NCBI RefSeq assembly: GCF_008329525.1
Contig: NZ_NPKQ01000002.1
Span: 372,001 to 436,000, forward strand
Origin: Tardiphaga sp. P9-11
GTDB taxonomy: Bacteria; Pseudomonadota; Alphaproteobacteria; Rhizobiales; Xanthobacteraceae
Direction of reading: 5' to 3'
DNA length: 64,000 nt
In this document: piece after piece, positions 35,141-44,023 of the stretch
Layout of the letters: each line of letters starts with the position of its first letter
Numbering within the stretch: position 1 is the first letter of the stretch
Made by a program: the position numbers and the translations under genes
Notes under the pieces: model-generated
The model's input: only the letters and a program-made list of their open reading frames with translations
What the model was told of the DNA's origin: nothing
The model's database searches: none

Positions 35141-35340
35141 AGACGGTGCGGGCGGTGTGATGAATTTACCGACTCCATCCTTCAGACGAGCACTATCCGA
35201 CGAGAGCGACTGGGCTGTGAAGGGCACCGAGTAGATGCTAAATCGGGTTTCGTTGCGCCGCGCTGCACCCGGGTGATGTTCGACAAAACGTGCCGATGCC
35301 CTGCGCGGCTTGTTGCGCGTTGCGGGAGACTTCCTGCGCC
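35141..35340 (-). pseudogene. Decayed 3' end of a second methyl-accepting chemotaxis gene
   Basis: This 200-base stretch aligns along its length with the last ~65 codons of the intact chemoreceptor at 35505-37196 on the same strand. Matching islands include TGCGGGAGA.TTCCTG, GTCGAACATCACC, CAGCGCGGCGC and CAGTCGCT.TCGTC. Translated in shifting frames it reads EVSRNAQQAAQG, then SNITRVQRGAT, then QSLSSDSARLKDGVGKF, against [23 protein letters not shown] and [17 protein letters not shown] of the intact protein. At least two single-base deletions separate the blocks, so it cannot be translated. Similarity stops abruptly at its upstream edge, indicating deletion of the rest of a tandem copy. Confidence 0.8.
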
Positions 35341-35455
35341 AGGCACAAAGTTGAGAAGCGTGGCAACATCACCGCCGCCCGCGGTAGCTCGCAACCTGCG
35401 CAAGCAAGATAATTCGCCGAGCGAATGCGCGAGAGGCGACGTCGTTTGACAATGG

Positions 35456-35480
35456 AAAAAGCCGGCGCTTACGCGCCGGC
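35456..35480 (-). terminator. Rho-independent terminator of the chemoreceptor gene
   Basis: On the minus strand GCCGGCGC-GTAA-GCGCCGGC (35480-35461) forms an 8-bp GC-only stem with a 4-base loop, directly followed by TTTTT (35460-35456). It starts 25 bases after the chemoreceptor stop. It also separates the intact receptor from the decayed tail and cheR. Confidence 0.85.
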
Positions 35481-35504
35481 TTCGATGTCTCGATATTTGT
35501 ACTA

Positions 35505-37196
35505 TCAGGCAGCGCGTACAGCGTTCAGGAACTTGCTAACTTCAACCTTCAAACGCGTGCTGTCGGACGACAGCGACTGCGCTGCGGAGAGCACCTGCGA
35601 GGATGCCGAGCCGGTCTCGCTGGCGCCACGCTGTACGTCGGTGATGTTCGACGAGACCTGCATGGTGCCCTGAGCTGCCTGCTGGACGTTGCGGGAGATT
35701 TCCTGTGTCGCTGCGCCCTGCTCTTCAACCGCTGATGCGATGGTCGAGGCGATCTCGGACATGCGGCCGATGGTATCGCCGATTTCCTTGATCGCTCCGA
35801 CCGACTCCTGCGTTGCTGCCTGGATGCCGGAAATCTGCGTACTGATCTCGCCGGTGGCTTTTGCAGTCTGCTCGGCCAGCGCCTTCACTTCCGATGCAAC
35901 CACCGCGAAGCCACGACCGGCTTCGCCGGCGCGTGCCGCTTCAATCGTTGCATTCAGTGCCAGAAGATTGGTCTGGCCGGCGATGTTGTTGATCAGCTCG
36001 ACGACGTCACCGATGCGTGCTGCCGCGCTGGCTAGGGCACTGACACGATCGTTGGTGAGACGTGCCTGATCCACAGCCTGGTTGGCGATGCTCGCCGATT
36101 CCTGCACCTGACGGCTGATTTCGTTCACCGATGAGGCCATCTCTTCAGTCGCGGACGCAACCGACTGCACATTCGTCGAAGCTTCCTCCGAAGCGGCCGC
36201 CACAGTCGTGGTCAGCTCCTGCGAACGCTCGGCGGTCGCAGTCAGCGTACCGGCAGAAGCTTCGAGTTCGGTCGAGGCTGACGACACCGTCTCGACGATT
36301 TCTCCGATCATCGCTTCGAACTCGCGGGTGATGGTATCGACGCGGCGACCGCGTTCGATCTTGGCTTCAGCATCGGCAGCTGCCGCTTCGTCCGCGGCAC
36401 GCTTGTCGATCAGCGCCTGCTTGAACACCTGCAGCGCGTCACCCATGGTGCCGATTTCGGTCTTCATGCCCTGATGCGGCACGATAGCGGTCAGATCGCC
36501 TTGCCCCAGTGCCTGCATCGGCTTGACGATCGAGGCGATGCCGCTGGAGACGTCCTTCACAAGATAGATACCGATGCCAATGCCAAGCACAGCCGAAATA
36601 GCGAGGATAGCGACAACGATCAAGAAGGCCGCGTCGTAATTGGCAAGGGCATCGGCACCCGCAGCGTCGGAGCCCTTCAGGTTGAGCTCGATATCCTTGT
36701 TGAGAAGTTCGTCAGCCTTCAGACCGATTGGATTGACCGTCTTTGTGTTCAGCAGATTGGCTTCCTGAGGCATCTTGCCTGCGCTCTTGCGCGACAGATC
36801 CATCACATCGAGCGTGCCTTTCCTGTAGGCGTCCCAGACCTTGCTCCACTCCTCATAGAGAACGCGCTCTTCCGGCGAGGTGATCAGCTTCTCATACTTC
36901 GCGCGGATAGCGGTGTTGCTCGTCACCACCGTCTCGAGCGTTTTCTCATTGGCCAGCTTTTCTTCGAGCGTCTCGGACAGCATGTGCTGACGGATCACGT
37001 TGCGATAGGTGATCGTACCCGAACGCAAATCACCGAGCAGGCGAACGCTCGGCAGCCAGCTGGTCTGGATATCCACCGCATTGGCGTTGATCGCCTGCAT
37101 CTTCCGAACCGCGACCAGGCCCAGACCCGTCATCGCCAGTAGCAGAAATGAAAGAACGATGGTGATCTTGGCGCGAATAGACAGACTGGCGAGCAT
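35505..37196 (-). CDS. Methyl-accepting chemotaxis protein (4-helix-bundle sensor, HAMP)
   Basis: A 563-residue transmembrane chemoreceptor. The first helix is [20 protein letters not shown] (about 11-30); a helical periplasmic 4HB-type sensor domain extends to about 190; the second helix is [27 protein letters not shown] follows, then a methylated-helix signalling domain with the hairpin tip [21 protein letters not shown]. No C-terminal CheR-binding pentapeptide is present (it ends FLNAVRAA). Ligand unknown. It ends in a terminator at 35456-35480; a duplicated relative has decayed just downstream. Confidence 0.95.
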   Translation of the reverse strand: MLASLSIRAKITIVLSFLLLAMTGLGLVAVRKMQAINANAVDIQTSWLPSVRLLGDLRSGTITYRNVIRQHMLSETLEEKLANEKTLETVVTSNTAIRAKYEKLITSPEERVLYEEWSKVWDAYRKGTLDVMDLSRKSAGKMPQEANLLNTKTVNPIGLKADELLNKDIELNLKGSDAAGADALANYDAAFLIVVAILAISAVLGIGIGIYLVKDVSSGIASIVKPMQALGQGDLTAIVPHQGMKTEIGTMGDALQVFKQALIDKRAADEAAAADAEAKIERGRRVDTITREFEAMIGEIVETVSSASTELEASAGTLTATAERSQELTTTVAAASEEASTNVQSVASATEEMASSVNEISRQVQESASIANQAVDQARLTNDRVSALASAAARIGDVVELINNIAGQTNLLALNATIEAARAGEAGRGFAVVASEVKALAEQTAKATGEISTQISGIQAATQESVGAIKEIGDTIGRMSEIASTIASAVEEQGAATQEISRNVQQAAQGTMQVSSNITDVQRGASETGSASSQVLSAAQSLSSDSTRLKVEVSKFLNAVRAA

Positions 37197-37715
37197 GACT
37201 AAGGGTCCCTCGGTTTTCGACCGTTGGTCCGCAATGTGCGGGGTGTCGTGGAAATGGAGCAGTCAGCAGAAGTGCAATGGCAGAGCGGCGAACACGGGGT
37301 TCGATGACTTTCTCGTTATCAAGTCCCGCCACTTCAATTTGTAGGTATTATGTAAACCGTTGGTAAAGGTGCGACATTCTGGCCGAGCAAAAATGAACCG
37401 CAGGTCTCTTTTTTCGATCGCGTGCAATATCAGCCAGTTAGCAACAAGTATCTGAAGTTGACAATCTCCATTTCACTACTTGTAGAGGCATCCCTGCACA
37501 GGGCAGCGACGACATCGTGCCTCCGGGAAAAGCAGCGAATCAAGATTACAACTTTTAGTTCCGGTCCCTGGCGCTCGCAGACCTGAAGTTTTATTCGCCA
37601 CTCAGCGCGAGAACGACGCGGCGTGTGAGCACGACTGAATGTGCTGGCTGGGAACCACCAGCGGTCTGGTCCGGATATTTATCTTGCCGTCAGGTTATAA
37701 CCACCCAACTGCATT
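37197..37715. other. 519-base gene-poor region upstream of the chemoreceptor
   Basis: No coding sequence, RNA or repeat is recognised. The base composition is noticeably more AT-rich than the flanks (for example around 37330-37470 and 37540-37600), which fits promoter DNA for the chemoreceptor and possibly acquired or decayed sequence. I could not find a convincing flagellar sigma-28 or sigma-54 promoter by eye. Confidence 0.45.
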
Positions 37716-37913
37716 TCAATCTGAAGATAGTAGCAGCGCCCCGTGGCGGTTGATCTGGTAGGTTTGCGACGACATGCAATTGGGACACCGGAACGTCCGA
37801 CGATCGCCGGGCAGACTGGCTCTAGGTTGAGCCACAATCTTGATAAGGGTGCGTGCCGCCCCGCAGCGGCGGCACAGCAATAGATTGACTGCTGGTAGTT
37901 TCGTTGCTCTCAC
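37716..37913 (-). CDS. Small zinc-ribbon-like protein, 65 residues, GTG start
   Basis: Starts with GTG at 37913, preceded by GGAGG with 7-base spacing, a good ribosome site. The product is basic and carries two CxxC pairs (LLCRRCGAART and FRCPNCMSSQTY), enough for one zinc ribbon; the linker is Arg/Pro-rich. Small proteins of this pattern are common in Bradyrhizobium and uncharacterised. It stands alone between the chemoreceptor and tRNA-Gln in a gene-poor stretch. DNA or RNA binding is conceivable but not shown. Confidence 0.6.
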   Translation of the reverse strand: MRATKLPAVNLLLCRRCGAARTLIKIVAQPRASLPGDRRTFRCPNCMSSQTYQINRHGALLLSSD

Positions 37914-38096
37914 ATCGATGCCTCCGCCAGGGTGAAGTCATCGACTCAAGTCCGGTTGTCCCGCTCCGTTCCACAACTTTTGCTACGCGGCGACTATGCT
38001 GCAGCGCTCCTGATGATCGCCCGACAGCCTTCAGCGCGCTCTTTCGCTTCAGCTTGGAGCGGGTCGGTACTGGTCAAGGTGCGACTTTGGGTAAGC

Positions 38097-38170
38097 TGGC
38101 TGGGGAACTAGGATTCGAACCTAGACAAACAGAGTCAGAGTCTGTTGTGCTACCGTTACACCATTCCCCA
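38097..38170 (-). tRNA. tRNA-Gln (anticodon CTG)
   Basis: On the minus strand the gene runs from TGGGGAA at 38170 to TTCCCCA-G-CCA ending at 38097. The 7-bp acceptor stem is perfect, the anticodon arm is ACAGA-CTCTGAC-TCTGT with anticodon CTG reading CAG codons, and the T arm is CTAGG-TTCGAAT-CCTAG. The D arm has the short GGTGTAACGGTAGCAC form of bacterial tRNA-Gln. The 3' CCA is encoded, giving 74 nucleotides. Confidence 0.95.
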
Positions 38171-38358
38171 AACGATTCAGAGACTTACAGAAAAATTCAG
38201 TCTGGAATCGGTCGGAACTGAGATGCTCATCTCGTTCGGGCGCGTTCTAGCCCGTCCGCCGGACAAAGCGCAAGGCCTCTCAACGGAAATGGCTGCCAAT
38301 CCCTGTCATTGGCGATGGACAGGCCGCGCGAACCGCGTCCTGCCCGATCTCTCAGCCA

Positions 38359-39780
38359 CTATTCGCCGGGGCCACCCACCGGAATGGCCATCGGCTCCGG
38401 CGCCAGACGCTTGCCCAGCGCCAGATAGACACCGCCGCCGACAGCGATGCCCGCCAGCCAGCTCAGATCCGCACCGCCGAGAAGACTGATCGAGATCGGC
38501 CCCTGCAACGCAGGCACCAGGCCATCCTGGAACAGCCAGGTGGCGATCAGACCGGCGAAGAACGCAATCATGCCGCTCCAGTTGATATCGCCATAGATAC
38601 TGGTCTCCGGCGATTTGTAGAGTTCGGCGATATCGATCTGGCTCTTCCGCTTGACGAAGAAGTCGGCCAACACCACCCCGGCATAGGGGCTCATCCACAT
38701 CAACAGGCTGATCAGCCAGTTGTCGAACGCCTTGGCGAAAGACGGCGCGAAGATGAAATACACTGTCACCGCATAGCCGGCGACGCCGACGATCAGCGCC
38801 AGCATCGTCCGCGAAAAGCGCACGCCCATGCTGAGTGCCGCCAGCGCCGACGAATAGACATTGAGGATATTGGTGGCGATCGGCCCGTGCAGCACCAGCA
38901 GCAGCACGAGAATGCTGGCAACGCCTCCGAACACCGCCGACACCATCTTGGCCGGATCGGTGTCGAGCGTCACCGATGCGATGGTGGCACCGAGAATGGC
39001 CAGCCACACCGATGGCACGAACATCCCGACATAGCTGTACCAGAAAACGGCTTTGGATGATGTCGAGCGCGGCACGAAGCGCGAATAATCCGATGCCCAG
39101 GTCACCCACGAAATGCCCCAGCCGACACCAACGGCGGTCATCAGCAGCGACAGCATCGCCAGATGTGGCCCTGGCGGCAGCGACGTGGTGTGATTCCAGT
39201 TGACGACGCCAGGCTGGCTCCAGGCCAGCATGCTCATCAACACCATGATCACCACCGTGACCGGCACGGTGTATTTCTCGAAGGTGCGGATCGCATAGAA
39301 ACCATAGGTGCCGATCACCACCTGCGTCACCATCACGATGGTGATCACCACAAGGTTGGCAAACCAGCTATCGGCAATGCCGAACTGACCGAGAATGGCC
39401 ATCGAGATCTTGACCGGAAAATACGTATTCACGCCGATCCAGCCGAGCGTCATCAGGAACATCAGCAAACTCGGCAGATAGGCACCCCTGCGCCCGAAGG
39501 CCGAGCGCGCGAGGACCATCTGGTTGACGCCGGTCTTATGGCCCATGACCGTAAAGGCGGCGAAGATCGCGGAGCCCGCCGCGTTGCCGATCACGATGAC
39601 CGCAATCGTCTCCCACAAACCAAGCTTGAGAATGATACCAAGCGCGCCGAGCGCCCAGTTCACCGGCGCGATATTGGCACCGGCCCAGATCCACATCTGC
39701 TGCGGCCCGGTCGAATCCCGGTCGGCATCGGGGATCGGTTCGATACTGTGGATGTCTGCCCGCAACTCAGAGTTAGTCAT
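38359..39780 (-). CDS. NCS1-family nucleobase/heterocycle permease
   Basis: A 473-residue, roughly 12-helix permease of the nucleobase:cation symporter-1 family. Typical segments are QQMWIWAGANIAPVNWALGALG (helix 1), NAAGSAIFAAFTVMGHKTG, ARSAFGRRGAYLPS and YGFYAIRTFEKYTVPV. Family members import cytosine, uracil, allantoin, hydantoins, thiamine or pyridoxine. The start at 39780 (MTNSELRADIHS) is used; the frame extends four codons further. It is the last gene of a catabolic operon, so its substrate is probably the compound degraded by the enzymes upstream, possibly a ring acid with nitrogen. Genuine substrate unknown. Confidence 0.9.
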   Translation of the reverse strand: MTNSELRADIHSIEPIPDADRDSTGPQQMWIWAGANIAPVNWALGALGIILKLGLWETIAVIVIGNAAGSAIFAAFTVMGHKTGVNQMVLARSAFGRRGAYLPSLLMFLMTLGWIGVNTYFPVKISMAILGQFGIADSWFANLVVITIVMVTQVVIGTYGFYAIRTFEKYTVPVTVVIMVLMSMLAWSQPGVVNWNHTTSLPPGPHLAMLSLLMTAVGVGWGISWVTWASDYSRFVPRSTSSKAVFWYSYVGMFVPSVWLAILGATIASVTLDTDPAKMVSAVFGGVASILVLLLVLHGPIATNILNVYSSALAALSMGVRFSRTMLALIVGVAGYAVTVYFIFAPSFAKAFDNWLISLLMWMSPYAGVVLADFFVKRKSQIDIAELYKSPETSIYGDINWSGMIAFFAGLIATWLFQDGLVPALQGPISISLLGGADLSWLAGIAVGGGVYLALGKRLAPEPMAIPVGGPGE

Positions 39781-39852
39781 GCTCGCCCCCACGTCAGAAA
39801 CAACCTGAGGTCAACAAAGCAAGACGCGTACCAATCCCGGCAGAGCGACTTG

Positions 39853-40812
39853 CTACTTGTGGGGCACCGGCGGCGTTCCATGCGTGTGGAACGACTCGAT
39901 GGTCTTGAGGCCCCAGGCCTGCCCTTTCTTGCGCTCCTCTTCGGTCCAGACGATCGGCTTCCAGTCCGGCGCCAGGATCAGCCGCGCGCCGGCGTTCGCG
40001 ACTTCGACGCGGTTGCCGCCCGGCTCGTAGACATAGAGGAAGAAGGTCTGCTGGATCGCATGTTTGTGCGGGCCGGTCTCGATAAAGACGCCATTTTCCA
40101 GGAAAATATCGGCCGCGCGCAGAATGTCTTCGCGGCTGTCCAGCGCGTAGGTGACGTGGTGGAAACGTCCCTTGGTGCCAGAGTGGTCGCGTGAATAGGC
40201 GAAGTCGTAGGTCTTGTTCGACATGGTCATCCACATCGCCGCTTCCGTGCCGTCATTGAGCACGATCTGCTCGGTCAGCCGGAGCCCCATATAGTGCTCG
40301 AAAAACTCGCGGTTGGCCTTGATGTCTACCGCAAGGCAGTTGAGGTGGTCGAGCCGTCGCACATTGATGCCGCGCGCCGGATAACGCTGCGCCTGATTTT
40401 TAAGCGCTGGCTTGAGTTCCGGCGGCGCCTCATACCATTCGGTCTCGTAATAGAGTTCGACGATATGTCCGTCGGGATCCCGGCAGCGAAATGCCGGCCC
40501 GTGCCCGAGATCGCCGTCGGTCCAGCCGATATCGTAGCCGGAGCCTTTCAGTGCCGCCACGCGGCGCTCCAGCGCCTGCGGGCTGCGTGCGCGCAGCGCC
40601 ATATGCTCCATGCCCGACGTGTTCGACGCCGTCAGCTTCAGCGAATAGCGCTCATAGTCGTCCCAGCCGCGCAGATAGACCGACTCGCCCTGCCGGCCCG
40701 ACACGGTCATGCCCATCACGTCGACGAAGAATTTCAGGCTCTCGTCCGGCTTCGGCGTCAGCAGTTCGAGATGGCCGAGATGGGCGAGATCGAAGATGGG
40801 TTCAGGAAGCAT
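39853..40812 (-). CDS. Type I (VOC) extradiol ring-cleavage dioxygenase
   Basis: A 319-residue two-domain vicinal-oxygen-chelate protein of catechol 2,3-dioxygenase type. The catalytic C-terminal domain retains the metal ligands: H156 (RRLDHLN), H218 or H219 (RFHHVTYAL) and E270 (GGNRVEVANAG). It also keeps second-sphere residues H210 (SRDHSG), a His in TGPHKHA and a Tyr in FFLYVYEP. It should cleave a catechol-type ring next to the hydroxyls. The protocatechuate/gallate enzymes that normally precede the downstream LigI/GalB/LigK steps are type II (LigAB), so this is a non-orthologous ring-cleaver. It lies 72 bases upstream of the permease and 35 bases after the decarboxylase-like gene. Confidence 0.9.
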   Translation of the reverse strand: MLPEPIFDLAHLGHLELLTPKPDESLKFFVDVMGMTVSGRQGESVYLRGWDDYERYSLKLTASNTSGMEHMALRARSPQALERRVAALKGSGYDIGWTDGDLGHGPAFRCRDPDGHIVELYYETEWYEAPPELKPALKNQAQRYPARGINVRRLDHLNCLAVDIKANREFFEHYMGLRLTEQIVLNDGTEAAMWMTMSNKTYDFAYSRDHSGTKGRFHHVTYALDSREDILRAADIFLENGVFIETGPHKHAIQQTFFLYVYEPGGNRVEVANAGARLILAPDWKPIVWTEEERKKGQAWGLKTIESFHTHGTPPVPHK

Positions 40813-40847
40813 CGGTGTCGTCCTTGGGCGAAGCCCCCGTTATCGCA

Positions 40848-41696
40848 TCAGCGCAGCGCGCGCGTCACGTCGTCGAACAGTTCATCGACGTAGAACTTGC
40901 GCGGGATCAGGCCCTGCTGCGCGGAATAGTCCGTGATCAGTTCCAGCGATCGCGTCATGTCATCCTTGCTGAACGCCGGCACCTTGCCCGTTGCATCCGC
41001 CCTGCTCGCCTCCAGCATCCGCTGCACCTCGCGCACCACGTCGGGCCGCGTATCGGACAATTGCTTGCTGACGACCACCATGTGGTTGATCGGCACGACA
41101 CCATACCTGGCCAGCCAGGCCTTCTCTTCAGCGGCCACGTCTGGGAACAACTGCGCCCCCCGTGGATCGTCGCTCTTCTCGCCGAGCACGGCGTCCAGTT
41201 CGCCATCGAACAGTATCTGCATGATCGCCTTGCCGGCAGGCGCCTTGGTGGTGCTGTCTACATATTCCGCGACATGCGGCTCCTCGAAGGTGATCCATTC
41301 GATCGCATCGAGATTGACGCCGTAGTCATTGGCGAGCATGCCGCGCAGCCACGCGCCCGTCGTTGTCGTAAACGACCGAATACCGACGCGCTTGCCTTCA
41401 AGATCCTTAGGTCCGGCAATACCAGCCCCGGGGTTGGTGACGGCGAAGCCAAATTGATGCCGCGCCATCATCACGCTTGGCAGCAGCACCATCGGCTTGT
41501 CATAGCTCCTGGCCATCAGATAGGTGACGATGGCCATTTCGGCGACGTCGAAAGCAGCGTCGCGTACCATGGGCTTGAAGCCCTTGTTGGTCGGCGTGTA
41601 CTCCGCAAAGTCCAGTTCGACGAGATCAGACGTGATCGCGCCGGATTTCAACGCCGCTGTATGCGGATGATCGCCGAGCAGAATACGAAGCCGCAT
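40848..41696 (-). CDS. 4,5-dihydroxyphthalate-decarboxylase-like periplasmic-binding-fold protein
   Basis: A 282-residue protein of the PBP2 fold without a signal peptide (MRLRILLGDHPHTAALKSG). It resembles the Pht5/4,5-dihydroxyphthalate decarboxylase group, a cytoplasmic enzyme family derived from binding proteins, and also NMT1-type binding proteins. Segments EMAIVTYLMARSYDKP and GKRVGIRSFTTTTGAWLRGML are shared by this group. The ATG at 41696 is preceded by AAGGAGG; a GTG one codon upstream is equally readable. In this operon decarboxylation of an aromatic diacid before or after ring opening is plausible. A ligand-binding role cannot be excluded. Confidence 0.75.
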   Translation of the reverse strand: MRLRILLGDHPHTAALKSGAITSDLVELDFAEYTPTNKGFKPMVRDAAFDVAEMAIVTYLMARSYDKPMVLLPSVMMARHQFGFAVTNPGAGIAGPKDLEGKRVGIRSFTTTTGAWLRGMLANDYGVNLDAIEWITFEEPHVAEYVDSTTKAPAGKAIMQILFDGELDAVLGEKSDDPRGAQLFPDVAAEEKAWLARYGVVPINHMVVVSKQLSDTRPDVVREVQRMLEASRADATGKVPAFSKDDMTRSLELITDYSAQQGLIPRKFYVDELFDDVTRALR

Positions 41697-41713
41697 CACA
41701 GCCTCCTTCCCGA

Positions 41714-42406
41714 TCAGGCCTGATCGGGATCGTCGACGTAGACCAGACCCGCTTTCGCCAGCGGCTCGCGCATATTGTACATGTCGAGACCGAGAACGCC
41801 GGAGGCGAGCTTCTGGCGCTTGGCGTCTTCTTCCGCAAAACGCTTCTCGCCCTTCACTGCAACCTCGGCAGCATCCTTTCGCGGGATCACTACAACGCCG
41901 TCTTCATCGGCAACGATGACATCGCCCGGCATCACCTGCGCGCCGGCGCAGACCACCGGCACGTTCACCGCGCCGAGCGTCGCCTTGACCGTCCCCTTCG
42001 CAGAAATCGCGCGTGACCACACGGGAAAGCCCATCTCGCGCAGCGTCTTGATATCGCGGCAGCCGGCATCGATGATCAGACCGACGCCACCACGCGCCTT
42101 CAGCGACGTCGCGAGGAGATCGCCGAACATGCCGTCGGTATTGTCCGTGGTGCAGGCCACCACCAGCATGTCGCCGGGCTTGCACTGCTCGATGGCCACA
42201 TGCAGCATCCAGTTGTCGCCGGGCTGCGCCAGCACCGTCACGGCGGTGCCGGCGGCCTCTGCGCCGGACCACACCGGCCGCATATAGGTCTTCATCAGGC
42301 CGAAGCGGCCATAGGCCTCGTGCACCGTAGAAACACCGAGCGCGCCGAGCCGCTGCACGACGTCGGCATCCGCGCGTTGAATATTCCTGACGACGACGGG
42401 TTTCAT
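41714..42406 (-). CDS. 4-carboxy-4-hydroxy-2-oxoadipate (CHA) aldolase, RraA family
   Basis: A 230-residue class II aldolase of the RraA/LigK/GalC type, which splits CHA into pyruvate and oxaloacetate and often decarboxylates oxaloacetate too. The active-site loop is [20 protein letters not shown] with the conserved Arg-Asp pair (R/D near 123-124), and the substrate loop [21 protein letters not shown] is typical. Its start overlaps the GalB-like stop by 4 bases (ATGA), linking hydratase and aldolase as consecutive steps. Confidence 0.92.
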   Translation of the reverse strand: MKPVVVRNIQRADADVVQRLGALGVSTVHEAYGRFGLMKTYMRPVWSGAEAAGTAVTVLAQPGDNWMLHVAIEQCKPGDMLVVACTTDNTDGMFGDLLATSLKARGGVGLIIDAGCRDIKTLREMGFPVWSRAISAKGTVKATLGAVNVPVVCAGAQVMPGDVIVADEDGVVVIPRKDAAEVAVKGEKRFAEEDAKRQKLASGVLGLDMYNMREPLAKAGLVYVDDPDQA

Positions 42407-43125
42407 GCCAGCACCTCAAGGGTCATCGGGAACAGCCGTTGATAGGCTTCGCCATAGGTCATGGCCGCGCCGGTGTTGCGGCCGCCCTGCATGCCGCGCT
42501 GCAAGGCCACCCGCTCGTAATAGGCCCAGAGGTGCTTTTGCGCAGCGAGAATTTCAAACGTCTTCCGCTTGATGTCCCAGACCTCATCGATATTGAGGAT
42601 CACCTGTGGCTTGAAGTTGCACATCTCCGGCTGATGAGGCTCGAACAAAAACACCGGCGGCGCGGAGTAGCTGTATTCCGCTTCAGGCTTGTGCCCCATC
42701 GCCTGCGCGATGATGCGGGCCTCCTGTGCGGCGGCGGTCGCCGCGGGATGATCCACATTGTACGGATCTTCAAGCGAATGCGTCAGCACGAAACTCGGAT
42801 TGAGCTCCCGATAGATATCGATCAGCCGCTCCTTGTGCGCCTCGGTCAGATGCAGCGGGTAATCGCCGGCATCGAAGAATTCGATCTCCGCGCCCAATGA
42901 TGCTGCCGCGCGCTCGGCTTCGTCTTTCCGACCGGCCTTGACCTTGTCGAGCGTCATGCCCGCCTGTTTCCAGGCAAATTGCGACTCGCCGCGCTCGCCG
43001 TAAGCAAGGCAGACGATCTTGACGCGGTACCCCTTCTTGGCGTGGAGCGCGATGGCGCCGCCGGCACGCCAGACGAAATCGCCGGGATGGGCGGAGACCA
43101 CGAGGCCGGTCTTGGCTTTGGACAT
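42403..43125 (-). CDS. galB: 4-oxalomesaconate hydratase, GalB-like (PIG-L/LmbE family)
   Basis: A 240-residue PIG-L deacetylase-fold protein. The family metal motif HPDD appears as [12 protein letters not shown] (residues 9-20), with Gly replacing the first Asp; the second metal His lies in [16 protein letters not shown]. GalB of the gallate pathway is the known zinc hydratase of this fold and converts 4-oxalomesaconate to CHA. The neighbours LigI-like (producing OMA) and CHA aldolase (consuming CHA) make this assignment strong. The start at 43125 ([15 protein letters not shown]) has AAGGAA upstream. Confidence 0.87.
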   Translation of the reverse strand: MSKAKTGLVVSAHPGDFVWRAGGAIALHAKKGYRVKIVCLAYGERGESQFAWKQAGMTLDKVKAGRKDEAERAAASLGAEIEFFDAGDYPLHLTEAHKERLIDIYRELNPSFVLTHSLEDPYNVDHPAATAAAQEARIIAQAMGHKPEAEYSYSAPPVFLFEPHQPEMCNFKPQVILNIDEVWDIKRKTFEILAAQKHLWAYYERVALQRGMQGGRNTGAAMTYGEAYQRLFPMTLEVLA

Positions 43126-43153
43126 CGGATGTTCCTTCGGATTTTCGCGTCGC

Positions 43154-44023
43154 CTAGGTGTCGAATTCAAACAATCGCGCAGGATTATCGACGAGGATCT
43201 TCTGTTGAACCTCGGCATCCGGCGCAAATAGCGGAATCAAATCGACGAGATCGCCGTCATTGGGCATCGCCTTGACGTTGGGATGCGGCCAGTCGGTACC
43301 CCAGATCACGCGATCTGGTGCAGTCTCACAGATTCTCTTCGCGAACGGCACGGCGTCAGTGAAAGGCGGTCCCATCGAGGTCACGCGTTCGCAGCCGGAG
43401 ACCTTCACCCAGCATTTTTCGTCGCGCTGCATGAGGTCGATCAGCGTGCGGAACGGCTGCTGATCGAGCCCGTCGGCGGCCTTCACGCGGCCCATATGGT
43501 CGATGGTGTAGCGCACCGGAAGCTTCGCCAGCAGTTCAGCATAGTCAGGCAGATCGACCGCATCGAAATGCAGATCGACGTGCCAGTTTATCGGCGCGAT
43601 CATGTCGATGATGCGATGAAACACTTTCATATCCGGCGTGCCGCCGAGATGTCGCACGAAGTTGAAGCGGCAACCGCGGAAGCCGCCTTCATGCAGTTCG
43701 CGCAGGCCCCGCTCCGTGATCGTGCCATCGATATTGGCCACAGCGCGATAGCGCCCGTCGCTTACCGCGATGGCGTCGAGCGCGACGCGGTTGTCTGTGC
43801 CGTGTACGCTGGCATTGACGATGACCGCGCGACCGATGCCGAGCTTCTTGTGCAGCGCCTGAAAATCTTCCAACGGCGCATCGGGCGGGATGTAAGAGCC
43901 GACATAGGGATATTTGTCGCCGGGCCCGAAGATATGCGTATGCGCGTCGCAGGCTAGCGGCGGCAGCTTGAACTTCGGCGTCTTTGTATGCGGATCGGGA
44001 CCGGGAACGGTGGGTTTCGTCAT
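43154..44023 (-). CDS. 2-pyrone-4,6-dicarboxylate (PDC) hydrolase, LigI-like amidohydrolase
   Basis: A 289-residue TIM-barrel amidohydrolase. The strand-1 motif CDAHTHIFGPGDKYPY (H28, H30), the HVDLHFD segment, IDHMGRV and WGTDWPHPNVK match the LigI cluster, which hydrolyses PDC to 4-oxalomesaconate without needing a bound metal. Sulfomuconolactone hydrolases are close relatives. The start at 44023 overlaps the stop of the TctC gene by 4 bases. It would feed the GalB-like hydratase 28 bases downstream. Confidence 0.87.
   Translation of the reverse strand: MTKPTVPGPDPHTKTPKFKLPPLACDAHTHIFGPGDKYPYVGSYIPPDAPLEDFQALHKKLGIGRAVIVNASVHGTDNRVALDAIAVSDGRYRAVANIDGTITERGLRELHEGGFRGCRFNFVRHLGGTPDMKVFHRIIDMIAPINWHVDLHFDAVDLPDYAELLAKLPVRYTIDHMGRVKAADGLDQQPFRTLIDLMQRDEKCWVKVSGCERVTSMGPPFTDAVPFAKRICETAPDRVIWGTDWPHPNVKAMPNDGDLVDLIPLFAPDAEVQQKILVDNPARLFEFDT

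Noticed and set aside
35182-35403. A 73-codon frame reading through part of the chemoreceptor remnant
   Set aside because: Only a short part (SNITRVQRGAT) follows the receptor frame; the rest is frame-shifted, so it is part of a pseudogene and not a gene.
38097-38170. tRNA-Gln as attachment site of a genomic island containing the 38-46 kb operon
   Set aside because: The tRNA 3' end points away from that operon, no integrase is present, and no second copy of the tRNA 3' end was found by eye.
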